DNA of 64,000 nt from Stieleria neptunia. Its GTDB lineage: Bacteria; Planctomycetota; Planctomycetia; Pirellulales; Pirellulaceae. Below, piece by piece: positions 33,278-43,131 of the stretch. Positions within the stretch are counted from its first letter, which is position 1. Each line of letters opens with the position of its first letter. Both the position numbers and the translations under genes were made by a program. The stretch spans positions 9,172,938-9,236,937 of the forward strand of contig NZ_CP037423.1 of assembly GCF_007754155.1 (NCBI RefSeq), read 5' to 3'. The notes under the pieces were generated by a model. The model was not told the DNA's origin. It was given only the letters and a program-made list of their open reading frames with translations, and ran no database searches.

Positions 33278-35452
33278 TCAAACGCCTCCGGCCCATTTCC
33301 GCGCGACCCAAAACAACGCCAGTCCGGCGATGATGGCCGACAGCACCGCGGGGTGATTCCACCACTGGATGCGTCGCATGGTGGACGGGTCGGGGGGCAG
33401 GCGATTGAGTTGATCGACGAGCTGGCCGACTTGATCGGCCGCGAACGTCTGGCCTCGACCGACCTTGGCGACCTCACGCATGATATCACGCCGCGCCGGC
33501 CGGCCGACCTGTTCCTCCCCCCTGCCCTGCACCGCGACGCGCGCCCGGACGGTGGATTCTTCCGAAGGGTGCCGGAGCGTCAATGCATGCACGCCGTACT
33601 GGTCCAACTGGGTCTGCGCGGTGAACACGCCCCACTGCGAATCTTCGCGTTGCAGTCGCAGCGAACGGCTCGAACCGGTGGGCGAAACGATTTCCACGGT
33701 CGCCGCGTCGGCTTGCGAGGGCATCCCGCCGCTGGTCATGACGCTGGCTCGCAAGGTCACGGTTTCTCCGATCTCCGGTTGATCGGGTCGATAGGACAGC
33801 CGCATGGTTTCTCCGACCGCCATGTTACGTTGATAGGCCATCCAACGAATCACTTGGCCCCAAAACCGATAGTGGTATTTGTCCTCGACGCCCATCCGCC
33901 AACGCCAGACGGAATCGCTGCCCATGAACAGGACCTTGCCGGCAGCGGCCGGGCGTGTGACCAGCAACGGCACGCGCCCAGATTGATTGCTTGCCTCGGC
34001 GTGCACCGCCAACACCTCGCTGCCCGCTTTGGCGCGGGTGACCGCGGCGTACCAATAAAACCCCGGCAGCGATTCCCAGACCGCCCAGTTGGTCTGCGGG
34101 TCATCGTCCAGCGCCGTCAACAGGCTGCGTCGCCCCGCCCCCGTCAACGCAAACGATGCCGGCACGCCGTTTCCAACCCCGAGCGGCCTGGCCCGATCAA
34201 TCACGACGGGAATCAACTCTCCCAGCTCACTGGCAAACAACGACGCCTGCCGCCCGCGCGGCCCCGGCATCAACACCAGCCCCACCGCCTGCTGCTCGAC
34301 CAAGCCGCGGATCTGACGACACTGCTCAACAGTCAATTGCCCTTCCGCGACGCCGACATCGCCCAAGAAGATCACATCGTACGACGCCAGCTCCGCGGGA
34401 TCCTCCGGCAGCGACGCCAAGTAGTCTTCGCCGCCGCCCCCGACCCCGGGCAACTCGGGATGATAGAGCAAACAGGAAACGTCGATCCCCGGATCACGCA
34501 ACAACGCATTCCGCAAATAGCGATACTCCCATCTGGGCGTCCCTTCGATGACCAAGACACGCAATTTCTCTTCGCGAATTTCGATCGTCTTGCTCAACCG
34601 ATTGTTCTCCGGATTGGTTTCCGATTCGATCACGGGCGACTGGATGGTCAAGGCATAAGTCCCTGCCTGGTCGGATTGCCACAAGAACGCCCCATCGAAG
34701 CGAGCGCCCGGGCGGATTGAAAGGGTCTGGGTGTCCGCGACGCGATCGACTTCGCGCAACGACACGGTCACTTCGCGGATCTCGCCAAACCAGTTTCGAA
34801 TCGTGAAGGGAATCTGGACGGGTTTCGCGACGACACCGAAGGTCGGCACGTCGGCGGAAACGAGTTCGATGTCGGGCAAGCGATCGGGGCTGCCAATCGG
34901 AATCGAATTCACGCGTGCGCGACCACCGCTGCGGGCGGCGATTTCCGCCGCCGCCTGAACGGGTGAACGCCCGCGATTGAAATCGCCATCGGACACCAAC
35001 ACGAACGCGACCGCCGATTCGTGACGCTCGGCCGCCCGATCCAACGCGCCGCCCAAATCGCTGCCCCCGTCGCCCGAATCATCGTTGGATTCGTCGCTGG
35101 ATTCGTCGAGCGCGAGGTCCACTTTTTTGAATCGATTGTCCAACCGCGTCCACGCCGCGTCTCCTCGGATGCGGTCGGCGATCTCTTGACGACTGGCCGA
35201 TTGAAGCCCCGATTGAACATCACGTGTCTGCATGCTCGCCGAGCGATCGATCAACAAGACGACCTCTCCCTTGCGTTCCGAATCGATCTGGTACGTCGTC
35301 TCGGGTTGCCACAACAAACCGATCGCGACGGTCACCAAGACGACACGCAGACTCTCGACCACGGCGACACGCCACCGGCGACCGCTTCGTCGCCAGGCGA
35401 TCCATGCGAACCAAATCACGGCGATGATCGCAGCGGCAGAGATCACGACCAT
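33278..35452 (-). CDS. Membrane VWA-domain protein with GATase-like domain
   Basis: The product is 724 residues from 35452. It has N-terminal membrane segments (VISAAAIIAVIWFAWIAW and ESLRVVLVTVAIGLLW), then a VWA domain with the MIDAS motif DRSAS in VVLLIDRSASMQTRD and SDGDFNRG. The middle (ASYDVIFLGDVGVAEGQLTV, then VEQQAVGLVLMPGPRGRQAS) resembles class-I glutamine-amidotransferase-like domains without the catalytic Cys, common in such proteins. A C-terminal membrane segment (AVLSAIIAGLALFWVARKW) ends it. The start overlaps the upstream BatA-like gene by 10 bp. It is expected to act with MoxR. Confidence 0.8.
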   Translation of the reverse strand: MVVISAAAIIAVIWFAWIAWRRSGRRWRVAVVESLRVVLVTVAIGLLWQPETTYQIDSERKGEVVLLIDRSASMQTRDVQSGLQSASRQEIADRIRGDAAWTRLDNRFKKVDLALDESSDESNDDSGDGGSDLGGALDRAAERHESAVAFVLVSDGDFNRGRSPVQAAAEIAARSGGRARVNSIPIGSPDRLPDIELVSADVPTFGVVAKPVQIPFTIRNWFGEIREVTVSLREVDRVADTQTLSIRPGARFDGAFLWQSDQAGTYALTIQSPVIESETNPENNRLSKTIEIREEKLRVLVIEGTPRWEYRYLRNALLRDPGIDVSCLLYHPELPGVGGGGEDYLASLPEDPAELASYDVIFLGDVGVAEGQLTVEQCRQIRGLVEQQAVGLVLMPGPRGRQASLFASELGELIPVVIDRARPLGVGNGVPASFALTGAGRRSLLTALDDDPQTNWAVWESLPGFYWYAAVTRAKAGSEVLAVHAEASNQSGRVPLLVTRPAAAGKVLFMGSDSVWRWRMGVEDKYHYRFWGQVIRWMAYQRNMAVGETMRLSYRPDQPEIGETVTLRASVMTSGGMPSQADAATVEIVSPTGSSRSLRLQREDSQWGVFTAQTQLDQYGVHALTLRHPSEESTVRARVAVQGRGEEQVGRPARRDIMREVAKVGRGQTFAADQVGQLVDQLNRLPPDPSTMRRIQWWNHPAVLSAIIAGLALFWVARKWAGGV

Positions 35453-37461
35453 CGCGATTCACCTCGCGTGCGCGGCGGCAACGTCAACCAGGCTTCACAC
35501 AACATCCCGACGATCATCATCACCCAGATCACCCCCCAGATCTCGTGCACCAGACCGCCGCCGGAGTCGGCTTGGGGACCGCGCAGGACGACGTGGTTCC
35601 AGCGTCCATCGCCGAGCAACCCCTGGAGCTGCGAATCGGAGATCGTCTGGGGATCGGATTCCGCCGCCGGACGATTGATCGCCAACACGCGCGGCGGGCC
35701 TTCCGCGGAGTGTCGCTGTGCAAACACGCCGGCGCCATGTCCCAGTGGTATGCCGACGGCTTCGTTGTCGCTGGCAAGCAGCGTTTCAATGCCTGCCGTT
35801 TCATTGAATGCCCCCGCCCCCGTTTGCACGGTTTGCAAACGTCGGTCGTCGGTGCCCGCCACGATTCCGCCATCACCGGCAATCTGCAGCGGGCTTGCCT
35901 CGATCGCTTCGGACAACAATCCATACAGCACCAATCCATCCCTGACGAACAAGCTGTCGGGATCGATCACATCGGCTCCGCAAAACCAAGCCGCTCCGCT
36001 GCCGACGCGTACCTTTCCGATCCAAAGCTCCCCCGCACCGATCTCCGCCAACCGCACCATCTGGCCGTCGAGGCAACACGACGCGGCGATCGGCAATTCC
36101 CACTGGTCAAATCTGGCTTGCCGAACGGTGCCCCGAGTCCATTGTTCCCAGCGGACCGCCTGGAACTCGTTCGCGCGGTCGACGTCCGACGGCGGAAAGA
36201 AGACGACGCTGCCGCCGCTCTCGAGAAACCGCGTGACCGCCGCGGCGTCGTCGCCGACGGGCAACTGTCCCTGCCAAATCAAACACGCCACACCACCGGT
36301 CAGCTGCCCCGGTCGCTGCAAACGACTCCCCTGCTCTGCCCCGCCCGGCGAGTCCTCGGCAACAACCACGTTGCCCAGAACGTCCGCGGCCACTTCCAAG
36401 GCCAAACACGGCGACTGGGTAACCAACCCGATGGGTCGATCCCGATCGGCGGACGCGACGAAAAACCAATCATCATCCGCGGCGTTCACGTCCGCCGGTA
36501 TCGAAACCCGGCCGTAAAGGGTGTCCTGGTCGTCCGGCACCGGAACACGCGCATCGATCAATTCCCCCCGTCCCCCGTCGACCCGGACGTCGAAGGTTTT
36601 GGTCACGCCTCCGACCAAGACTCGCAGCGGAACGACGACCGAGGCATCGTCCTGTCGCTGGACGACCGCCGAAACCGTCAGCTGCTTGTCTGAACCGGGA
36701 TCACTGTCTGAACCGGTGTCGACGACGCGTTGGCGGGTTACCACCACCGACGTGTTGACGCGCGGGTCCTCTGCGACGTCCACCAGGTGCAGACGAACGC
36801 CGTCGCCCAACGACTCGGCCGCCTCAGCAACTTGGCTCCACGACTCGGCATCCGGACGCCAATCGTTTGCTTGACCATCGCTGCAGACCCAAACGTCGGC
36901 GACCGGATGATCATGGTCCATCAAGTACTGCATCGCGACGCGCAACATCGTCGGCACGTCCGCCGCAGATGCCGCCCCACCGGTCCACTGTGGATCGGTC
37001 AATGCGTCGACATCCGCCAACTCGATCGGTGCGACACTGACGCTGTCGATCAGCACCACGCGCCCGGTGCCCAGCGTCCGCAGCGTCTCCGCAACGCGGC
37101 GGAGTGCGGCCGCCTGGTGGGTCAATCCGGATTCGGTTCGACGCTGCATGCTGGCAGACCGGTCCAAGACCACCACCGACGGTGCCCCGGAAACGACACG
37201 GCTGGCCGCCACGCCGAACATGCCACTGGAAAGTGGACGCGCCAGCGCGAACACGACGGCCGCAACGACCAAGGTTCGCACCGCAAGGATCAACCACCGC
37301 CTCAGCTTTGCCGGACCACGACGTGCCTGGGTGGCGCGGCGGAGAAACATCATCGCCGCCCACGGCGCGGTGGGATGCCGGCGACGGTGAATCAGATGAA
37401 TCACAATCGGGATCAGCACAAGCGGAAGAGCCCACAGCGCTCCGAGTCTCAAAAAGCTCAT
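35443..37461 (-). CDS. BatA-like aerotolerance-type VWA protein
   Basis: The product is 672 residues from ATG 37461. The N-terminus MSFLRLGALWALPLVLIPIV and HLIHRRRHPTAPWAAMMFLR is the BatA N-terminal domain of aerotolerance regulators. A second span (WLILAVRTLVVAAVVFALAR) precedes a VWA domain with VVVLDRSASMQRR. A GATase-like region and a C-terminal membrane segment (GVIWVMMIVGMLCEAWLTL) follow. The start overlaps the DUF58 stop by four bases (ATGA), indicating translational coupling. Confidence 0.85.
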   Translation of the reverse strand: MSFLRLGALWALPLVLIPIVIHLIHRRRHPTAPWAAMMFLRRATQARRGPAKLRRWLILAVRTLVVAAVVFALARPLSSGMFGVAASRVVSGAPSVVVLDRSASMQRRTESGLTHQAAALRRVAETLRTLGTGRVVLIDSVSVAPIELADVDALTDPQWTGGAASAADVPTMLRVAMQYLMDHDHPVADVWVCSDGQANDWRPDAESWSQVAEAAESLGDGVRLHLVDVAEDPRVNTSVVVTRQRVVDTGSDSDPGSDKQLTVSAVVQRQDDASVVVPLRVLVGGVTKTFDVRVDGGRGELIDARVPVPDDQDTLYGRVSIPADVNAADDDWFFVASADRDRPIGLVTQSPCLALEVAADVLGNVVVAEDSPGGAEQGSRLQRPGQLTGGVACLIWQGQLPVGDDAAAVTRFLESGGSVVFFPPSDVDRANEFQAVRWEQWTRGTVRQARFDQWELPIAASCCLDGQMVRLAEIGAGELWIGKVRVGSGAAWFCGADVIDPDSLFVRDGLVLYGLLSEAIEASPLQIAGDGGIVAGTDDRRLQTVQTGAGAFNETAGIETLLASDNEAVGIPLGHGAGVFAQRHSAEGPPRVLAINRPAAESDPQTISDSQLQGLLGDGRWNHVVLRGPQADSGGGLVHEIWGVIWVMMIVGMLCEAWLTLPPRTRGESRWS

Positions 37462-38369
37462 ACAGCCGAATCTCGTCCTCGCCCGGCCAAAAACCCCATC
37501 AGCGACTCTTCGATCGGCCGGTCCAACATCACACGGTGGTAGTCGACTGCGGTTTCGCGGCTGATCCGTTCCACCTCCTCGAGGAAGTCCTGGACGGCGT
37601 CGGCATAACCGGCGGCAATCTCATCGGGATCGACCAGAATCGATTCATCCCCTTCCATGTCGTTCAACCGAATTGGTCGATCCCAATCGGGTTGTAACTC
37701 GACGGGATCCATCAAATGAAACATCGCGACATCGTGTTTGCGAAACGCCAAATGCTCGACCGCGCTGCGGAGTGTCGGCGGTTCCAGCAACAGGTCGGAG
37801 ATCACGACGATCAACGCGCGTTCACGAATCGTTTCGGCCAACTGATGAAGGGTTTCTTCCAGTGTCGTCACTCCGGCGGCCTGCAGGTTTCGCAGCCGCT
37901 CGAACAACACGGACACCTGCCCGGCAATCCGCCGTGGCGGCAACAATTCCGATCCCGCGTCGCTGGCACAGATCAATCCCGCGGCATCGCCTTGCCGAAT
38001 CGCGATGTAGGCGAGCGTGGCGGCGATCTGCCGCGCCGCGTGCAGCTTGTCACCGAATCCCATCGACCCGCTGCCGTCGAGGACCAAGACCAGACGCAGG
38101 TTGGTGTCGGCTTCGAACTCCTTGACGTAATAGCGGTCGCTGCGTCCGTAGGCACGCCAATCCAATCGTCTCAGATCATCGCCGGGTTGATAGCGACGGT
38201 ACTCGGCAAACTCAACGCTCGATCCGCGATGCGGACTCTGGTGCCGTCCCGATACGGTGCCCAACATCGGCCGCCGCGTCGTCAACGCAATCGCCGACAA
38301 ACGCTCCGCAAGCACGGGATCGAAAAACGATTCCGTCACGGCGTCGGGGTCAGAACCAGGTTCGATCAT
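37458..38369 (-). CDS. DUF58 protein of the MoxR operon
   Basis: The product is 303 residues from ATG 38369 (MIEPGSDPDAVTESFFDPVL); longer frames cross an intergenic repeat. The DUF58 signature is clear: SVEFAEYRRYQPGDDLRRLD followed by WRAYGRSDRYYVKEFEAD, and then a VWA-like LVLVLDGSGSMGFGDKL. DUF58 proteins are the usual cytosolic partner encoded next to moxR and are thought to be handled by the MoxR chaperone ATPase. It overlaps the BatA-like gene by four bases. Confidence 0.9.
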   Translation of the reverse strand: MIEPGSDPDAVTESFFDPVLAERLSAIALTTRRPMLGTVSGRHQSPHRGSSVEFAEYRRYQPGDDLRRLDWRAYGRSDRYYVKEFEADTNLRLVLVLDGSGSMGFGDKLHAARQIAATLAYIAIRQGDAAGLICASDAGSELLPPRRIAGQVSVLFERLRNLQAAGVTTLEETLHQLAETIRERALIVVISDLLLEPPTLRSAVEHLAFRKHDVAMFHLMDPVELQPDWDRPIRLNDMEGDESILVDPDEIAAGYADAVQDFLEEVERISRETAVDYHRVMLDRPIEESLMGFLAGRGRDSAV

Positions 38370-38710
38370 GCGCGTGGTGAAAGAGGAAGTGCTGGCAGGT
38401 GGGAGGTGGCAGAAAAATGGAGGGCAGAAAAATGGGCGTGGGAGAGAGGAGACAAGAAAATGGGTGACAGGAAAATGTGGGGAGGCAGGCGGGCGGCTTC
38501 TCAAAACTCAAAACTCAAAACTCAAAACTCAAAACTCAAAACTCAAAACTCAAAACTCAAAACTCAAAACTCAAAACTCAAAACTCAAAACTCAAAACTC
38601 AAAACTCAAAACTCAAAACTCAAAACTCAAAACTTGAAACTTGAAACTTGAAACTTGAAACTTGAAACTTGAAACTTGAAACTTGAAACTTGAAACTTGA
38701 AACTTGAATC
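38370..38710. other. Intra-operon spacer with composite minisatellite element 1
   Basis: Between moxR and the DUF58 gene are 341 bp holding the GGCAGAAAAATGG repeat (38397-38434), the conserved flank (about 38452-38500) and the heptad array up to 38706. No gene. Confidence 0.8.
38452..38706 (-). repeat. Composite minisatellite element 1 (7-bp units plus flank)
   Basis: About 19 units of CTCAAAA and then about 11 of CTTGAAA (on minus TTTTGAG and TTTCAAG), preceded by the flank with GACAAGAAAATGGGTGACAG and GAAAATGTGG. Read on minus the order is heptads then flank, as in elements 2 and 3. Confidence 0.9.
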
Positions 38711-39760
38711 TCAAATCAACTTCGCGATGATCTCGCGGGCGGTGATCCGTTCGGCTTGTGCGGCGAAGGTCAACACCAGCCGGTGGGAAAGCACGGGCGA
38801 TGCGACGGCCAGGATGTCTTCCTGGCGAACCATGTAGCTGCCGTAGAGCGCCGCCCGGCTCTTCGCGCCCAGAATCAAACTCTGCACCGCGCGTGGTCCG
38901 GCACCCCAGGCGACCAAGGGGATCAACCAATCCGGCGCCGTGCCGCCATCGGGCCGCGTCTGACGGACCAGCTTGGCGGCAAATTCGTACAGGTGATCCG
39001 GCACCGGGACGCGGCGCACCACCTCTTGGTGGCTCAAGATTTGTTCGACCGACAACAGCGAATCCAAGACCGGCTGACGCTCGCCGGTGGTCATCCGGGC
39101 GATCTGAATTTCTTCCGCCTCGCTGGGATAGCCCAGTTCGATCAGGGACATGAAACGATCCAGTTGCGCTTCCGGCAACGGATACGTCCCCTCCTGTTCC
39201 ACGGGATTCTGTGTCGCCAAGACCATGAAGGGTGATGGCAGGGCAAACTCTTTGCCGAGCACGGTCACGTTGCCTTCTTGCATCGCTTCCAACAGTGCCG
39301 CCTGAGTTTTCGGCGGGGCCCGATTGATTTCGTCGGCCAGCACGACGTTTGCAAACACGGGTCCGCGGACGAACTGAAATTCACGCCGCCCCTCGGCCGT
39401 GTCTTGCAGGATGTCGGTCCCGGTGATGTCCATCGGCATCAGATCCGGCGTGAACTGAATCCGACTGAAACTCAGCGAGAGCGTCTCGGCGAATTTTCCG
39501 ACCAGCAGCGTTTTGGCCAACCCGGGCACGCCGACCAGTAGCGAATTGCGGCGTGCGAAAAAACAGATCGCCAGTTGCTCGATCGCTTCGGATTGGCCGA
39601 CGATGACGCGGGACAGCTCGCGGCGCAAATCGGCATAGGCCTGCTGCAAACGATCGATCGCGTTGACATCGTCGCCGGACAGATCACCCTGGGCCGTCTG
39701 AACCTGGGCCGTTTTATCCGGCGAGCCTTTCACCTGTGCTGCTTCAACTTGTCCAGACAT
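38711..39760 (-). CDS. moxR: MoxR-family AAA+ ATPase
   Basis: The product is 349 residues from ATG 39760. The MoxR Walker A variant is NSLLVGVPGLAKTLLVGKFA, Walker B is VVLADEINRAPPKTQAALLE, and sensor and arginine-finger regions LATQNPVEQEGTYPLPEAQL and DRFMSLIELGYP are all present. MoxR ATPases are chaperones that insert metal or assemble complexes with VWA partners. It is the first gene of the minus-strand operon that continues with DUF58, two VWA proteins and the DUF4175-like protein. The first 30 residues are Gln/Asp-rich and poorly conserved. Confidence 0.93.
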   Translation of the reverse strand: MSGQVEAAQVKGSPDKTAQVQTAQGDLSGDDVNAIDRLQQAYADLRRELSRVIVGQSEAIEQLAICFFARRNSLLVGVPGLAKTLLVGKFAETLSLSFSRIQFTPDLMPMDITGTDILQDTAEGRREFQFVRGPVFANVVLADEINRAPPKTQAALLEAMQEGNVTVLGKEFALPSPFMVLATQNPVEQEGTYPLPEAQLDRFMSLIELGYPSEAEEIQIARMTTGERQPVLDSLLSVEQILSHQEVVRRVPVPDHLYEFAAKLVRQTRPDGGTAPDWLIPLVAWGAGPRAVQSLILGAKSRAALYGSYMVRQEDILAVASPVLSHRLVLTFAAQAERITAREIIAKLI

Positions 39761-40089
39761 TGACCTAAGACGACGATCGCGTTGCGTAAGATTCGAATCG
39801 GGCTAGTGTAACCCAAACCGTCTGGGGGCAAACCCGCAGATCGTGTTCGTCGATCGGAAATCAGACGCATGACAGGAACCAGTGGCTCACCCGGGCACCC
39901 GACGCCGGTCGACCGTAACGATTGGTCAAAACAGCACGGTCTTTCGCGTCGCGACGGGAACAACCGTTTTCCCCAACCCGAGAGGGGACAAGGCCCGAAT
40001 ACTGTTATAGCGCGGGAGCCAGGGATGCTTTCGACGTTCTGCACCATCGGCGACCAATGCGTCCCCACCAAAACCGAAAGGATTCGAAC
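39761..40089. other. Divergent upstream region of moxR and the barrel gene
   Basis: This 329-bp divergent spacer must hold promoters for moxR (minus) and the barrel gene (plus). GAATACTGTTATAGCG near 39998 could be a -10-like region, but no firm -35 is visible. No gene or repeat is seen. Confidence 0.4.
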
Positions 40090-40800
40090 ATGCGTTTCGG
40101 ACAGCAACTTCTCCTCGCGCTCGTCATGTCGATTGCGGGCATGAACTCCGCTTCGGCCCAGTGTTTTGATTTCACGAGCTTTGATTTCACGAACTGCTAT
40201 CTCGCGGGTTCCTTTTCCGGCGATTTCCTGACCATGAAAGGTTCCGGACGCAACACCAACGGAAATTTCGACGCCTCGGGAATCGAAAACGAGACGAACG
40301 AAGGGTATGGATTCGCATACGGACGTGAATTCGATCACTGCGACTACCAAATTCGCATGGAATCCCAGTACATGTTTTTTGACGACTCGCAGTTCACGCT
40401 CAACAGCTTTCCCGGACCTCCGGGCCCCTACACGTTCTTTTACCGCGGTGCGTTCACCGAACGCTTTGCCGGACTGTCGAACCTGTGGATAGACAAACCG
40501 ATCAGCGAGAATCTTGAGGTTTATGCAGGTGGAGGCATCGGCTGGTCGCACTTCGAATTTGCCGCATCCGACGGCGTCGTCTCCAGCGTCAAAGACGACG
40601 ACGACTTGGCCTACCAATTCGGCATCGGACTGACGTGCAAGCTGCTGTCCAATGTGGAATTGGATTTCGGTTACCGACGCCTGGATCTCGGCAATGCCAA
40701 CACGAATCTGACGACTGGCGGTGGTGCCGCCGCAGGCAATCTGAATGTCGACCTCGACTCGGATCAACTGATGCTGACGCTACGGGTTTTCCGCCGCTAA
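40090..40800 (+). CDS. Outer-membrane beta-barrel protein (OmpA/OprF-like porin fold)
   Basis: The product is 236 residues from ATG 40090, with a purine-rich AAAGGATT upstream. Residues 1-23 are a signal peptide ending NSASAQ. Alternating strands with aromatic ends (AYGREFDHCDYQIRMESQY, then LSNLWIDKPISENLEVYAG, then VELDFGYRRLDLG) and a C-terminal QLMLTLRVFRR strand fit an eight-stranded barrel. Such proteins occur widely as surface or pore proteins in planctomycetes. The gene converges with the sulfatase, separated by a REP-like palindrome. Confidence 0.75.
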   Translation: MRFGQQLLLALVMSIAGMNSASAQCFDFTSFDFTNCYLAGSFSGDFLTMKGSGRNTNGNFDASGIENETNEGYGFAYGREFDHCDYQIRMESQYMFFDDSQFTLNSFPGPPGPYTFFYRGAFTERFAGLSNLWIDKPISENLEVYAGGGIGWSHFEFAASDGVVSSVKDDDDLAYQFGIGLTCKLLSNVELDFGYRRLDLGNANTNLTTGGGAAAGNLNVDLDSDQLMLTLRVFRR

Positions 40801-40818
40801 GGACCGTCGGAAGAATAC

Positions 40819-40875
40819 GTGGGATAGGCTTCCAGCCTGTCATGGCGAAAACGACAGGCTGGAAGCCTATCCCAC
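40819..40875. repeat. REP-like palindrome, copy 4
   Basis: GTGGGATAGGCTTCCAGCCT is answered by AGGCTGGAAGCCTATCCCAC between convergent genes. The ATTTTTCTGCC repeat follows at 40908-40932. Confidence 0.9.
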
Positions 40876-40955
40876 TGGTAAGTTCCGTCACCCATTTGCA
40901 CGACGCCATTTTTCTGCCCCGTGTTTTTCTGCCATCTCATCGGCAGGCAATCGGG

Positions 40956-42968
40956 TCACTTCCGTTTCCACTGCAAACCGATCGTCACGTCGCCATCAGC
41001 CAGCGTCGTGACGGTCACCGGATGCATGCCTTGCTCGAGTCGAATCTCGGTCGAATAGGTTTCAGCGGGATCGAAACCGAAATCGGCATCGATCAACTCC
41101 GCGTCATGAATCCGTGCGAACGTCGGTGACTCAGTCGAAAGCGTGACTTGATACAGTCCGGTTTCGGGGGCGACAAACACGCCGCGAAACCGAACGGCTC
41201 CCTTGGCACCTGCCACAGACATCTCGTCCAACCGCCCCGACATCGTCGGCTGTAATTCGTCGACCTCGGGCACGTAGGGAAACGTCCCCGAATAAACGTC
41301 ATACGTCCAACCTTCCTGCTGGCTGATGGCCACCGCGGGAATCGCAACCTTGTCATAGGGCCGCGGCGCCGTCGGATTGGCGCGGCGCAGCTGCAGCACA
41401 CGGTCATGCATCTTCTTCTGCAACTTCGCAAATTTTTCGCCCGTGCCGGCGAGATCGTGAAGCTCTTTGGGATCGTTTTTCAGGTCATAAATCGCAAACG
41501 GTTGGCGGTGATCCTGGATGTCGACCCGCACGCCTTTGTAGCCATCGACAAACACGACCTGCATTTGCCTGCGTCGTTGGTTCCGCTTTGACGCTTGAAA
41601 ATCGCCGTACGTGGGCGTCCTGCCGCCGTTGAAATACTCGATGTAAACCTGACTTTGCCGCTGTGTCCCCTGCCCCGTCAACGTCGGCAACAGCGAAACC
41701 CCGTCGGTCCTTGCCGGGGGCGCGATCCCGCCGGCCCGCGCGAACGTCGGCATCCAATCGTGGAACTGCGAGGGCGAACGATCGATCGATCCGGGCGCCA
41801 CCTGCCCGGGCCACCAGGCCAACGTGCCGACCCGGATCCCGCCCTCCCAGACGTCTCGTTTGGTTCCGTCAAACGGACCGTAGGACTGGAACGACTGTGG
41901 CGTGTAGTTGACGCGATTGTCTTGTGCGTCGCGCAAGTACGACTCGTGGTGCGGACCGTTATCGCAACTCAGGACGACCAGCGTGTTCTTGTCGATCGAT
42001 AGGTCGCGCAACGTCTGCAACAAATCGCCGACGCTGTGGTCGATTCGGCGGACCATCGTTGCAAAACGCTCTTCGACGTCCGACCAGCCCTTGCCGGTGT
42101 AGTCGGGATGCCGGTATCCGTCCACCGTTCCGACCGCCGTGTTGATCATCGCCCCCGGCTTGCCGAGCCATTGCAGTCCGCCGTCCAAACCATAGCCTTC
42201 GGGGAACTCGACCGAAGGCAATTGAAGCGCCGCGTGGGGCGTGTCATAGGCGAGGTACAGAAAGAAGGGCTGCTCGGAACCGCTTTTCACATGCTTGGCG
42301 ATCCAGTCTTTGCTGCGGGCGGCGAACAGGTCCGTCGTGTAGCACTTGGCCAAATCCTTGCTGACCTCCTGGTCGTTGTGCCAAATCTGTTTGGGCGTGC
42401 GATGCACTTCGTTGTCGCCCAGGTTCCAGTTTTCGGCCGGATAATGAACGTGACCATCGCGGTGGCGGACATAGCCGTAGAACTCATCGAACCCACGCTT
42501 GGTCGGATAGGCGGGCCAATCGGCCGGCGTCCAATCGTCGTCCTGGCCGTTGGTCGCGCCCTGCAATCCATACTTGCCGACCAACCAGGTCTTGTACCCC
42601 GCCGCCTTCATCACCGTCGCCAGCGTGTGATTGTCTTCGAGCGCCTTGTCAAACTGATTGTCTCGCACCACCGCGTGGCCCTGATGCACGCCCGTCAACA
42701 GTGACGAACGGCTGGGGGCACAAACCGGCGCCGGACAATAATGATCGCGCAACTGCATCCCTTCGGCGGCCATCCGATCCAACATCGGCGTCTGATGCCG
42801 TTTGGAATGCGTCGAATCATTTTGATGCAGCACCCCAAAGTCCCCCCAGCCCATGTCGTCGAGCAGGATGAAGATCACATTGGGCTTGGATTCGGCGCTG
42901 GCCGTGGAGACAAACAGGACGGCGAAAAACGCGAGTGAGGTGGCAAGGGAACGTAACATCGAATGCAT
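40956..42968 (-). CDS. Secreted type-I sulfatase
   Basis: The product is 670 residues from ATG 42968 (a second ATG three codons later). A signal peptide ends TASAES, then KPNVIFILLDDMGWGDFGV, the metal-binding Asp pair of sulfatases. The active-site motif PVCAPSRSSLLTG holds the Cys that becomes formylglycine, so an anaerobic or FGE-type maturase is needed elsewhere. Later motifs LSCDNGPHHESYLRD and KRDVWEGGIRVGTLAWWPG are typical. The C-terminal 120 residues (VRFRGVFVAPETGLYQVTLS) look like a PA14-type or beta-sandwich carbohydrate-binding module. Likely degrades sulfated polysaccharide. Confidence 0.93.
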   Translation of the reverse strand: MHSMLRSLATSLAFFAVLFVSTASAESKPNVIFILLDDMGWGDFGVLHQNDSTHSKRHQTPMLDRMAAEGMQLRDHYCPAPVCAPSRSSLLTGVHQGHAVVRDNQFDKALEDNHTLATVMKAAGYKTWLVGKYGLQGATNGQDDDWTPADWPAYPTKRGFDEFYGYVRHRDGHVHYPAENWNLGDNEVHRTPKQIWHNDQEVSKDLAKCYTTDLFAARSKDWIAKHVKSGSEQPFFLYLAYDTPHAALQLPSVEFPEGYGLDGGLQWLGKPGAMINTAVGTVDGYRHPDYTGKGWSDVEERFATMVRRIDHSVGDLLQTLRDLSIDKNTLVVLSCDNGPHHESYLRDAQDNRVNYTPQSFQSYGPFDGTKRDVWEGGIRVGTLAWWPGQVAPGSIDRSPSQFHDWMPTFARAGGIAPPARTDGVSLLPTLTGQGTQRQSQVYIEYFNGGRTPTYGDFQASKRNQRRRQMQVVFVDGYKGVRVDIQDHRQPFAIYDLKNDPKELHDLAGTGEKFAKLQKKMHDRVLQLRRANPTAPRPYDKVAIPAVAISQQEGWTYDVYSGTFPYVPEVDELQPTMSGRLDEMSVAGAKGAVRFRGVFVAPETGLYQVTLSTESPTFARIHDAELIDADFGFDPAETYSTEIRLEQGMHPVTVTTLADGDVTIGLQWKRK

Positions 42969-43023
42969 GGATTGAGAGACAACGGGATAGCGTACGGCAA
43001 GCCAGTTTAACCGCTCGTCCAAA

Positions 43024-43118
43024 CAATATCATTCTGCCCCGAATCATTCTGCCAATTTGCCGTACCGGAAAAGAGAGATGGCAGAACGATACGGGGCAGA
43101 ATGATGGCCAGACAGGAA
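43024..43118. repeat. Inverted repeat with ATCATTCTGCC units
   Basis: The left side holds ATCATTCTGCCCCGAATCAT and the right side GATACGGGGCAGAATGATGG in inverse order, about 26 bp per arm. It is related in motif to the ATTTTTCTGCC repeats at 33191, 38397 and 40908. Confidence 0.8.
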
Positions 43119-43131
43119 GCCACAATCCTCG

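Noticed and set aside
39761..40089. Replication origin
   Set aside because: There is no cluster of DnaA boxes, no dnaA or dnaN gene and no AT-rich unwinding region.
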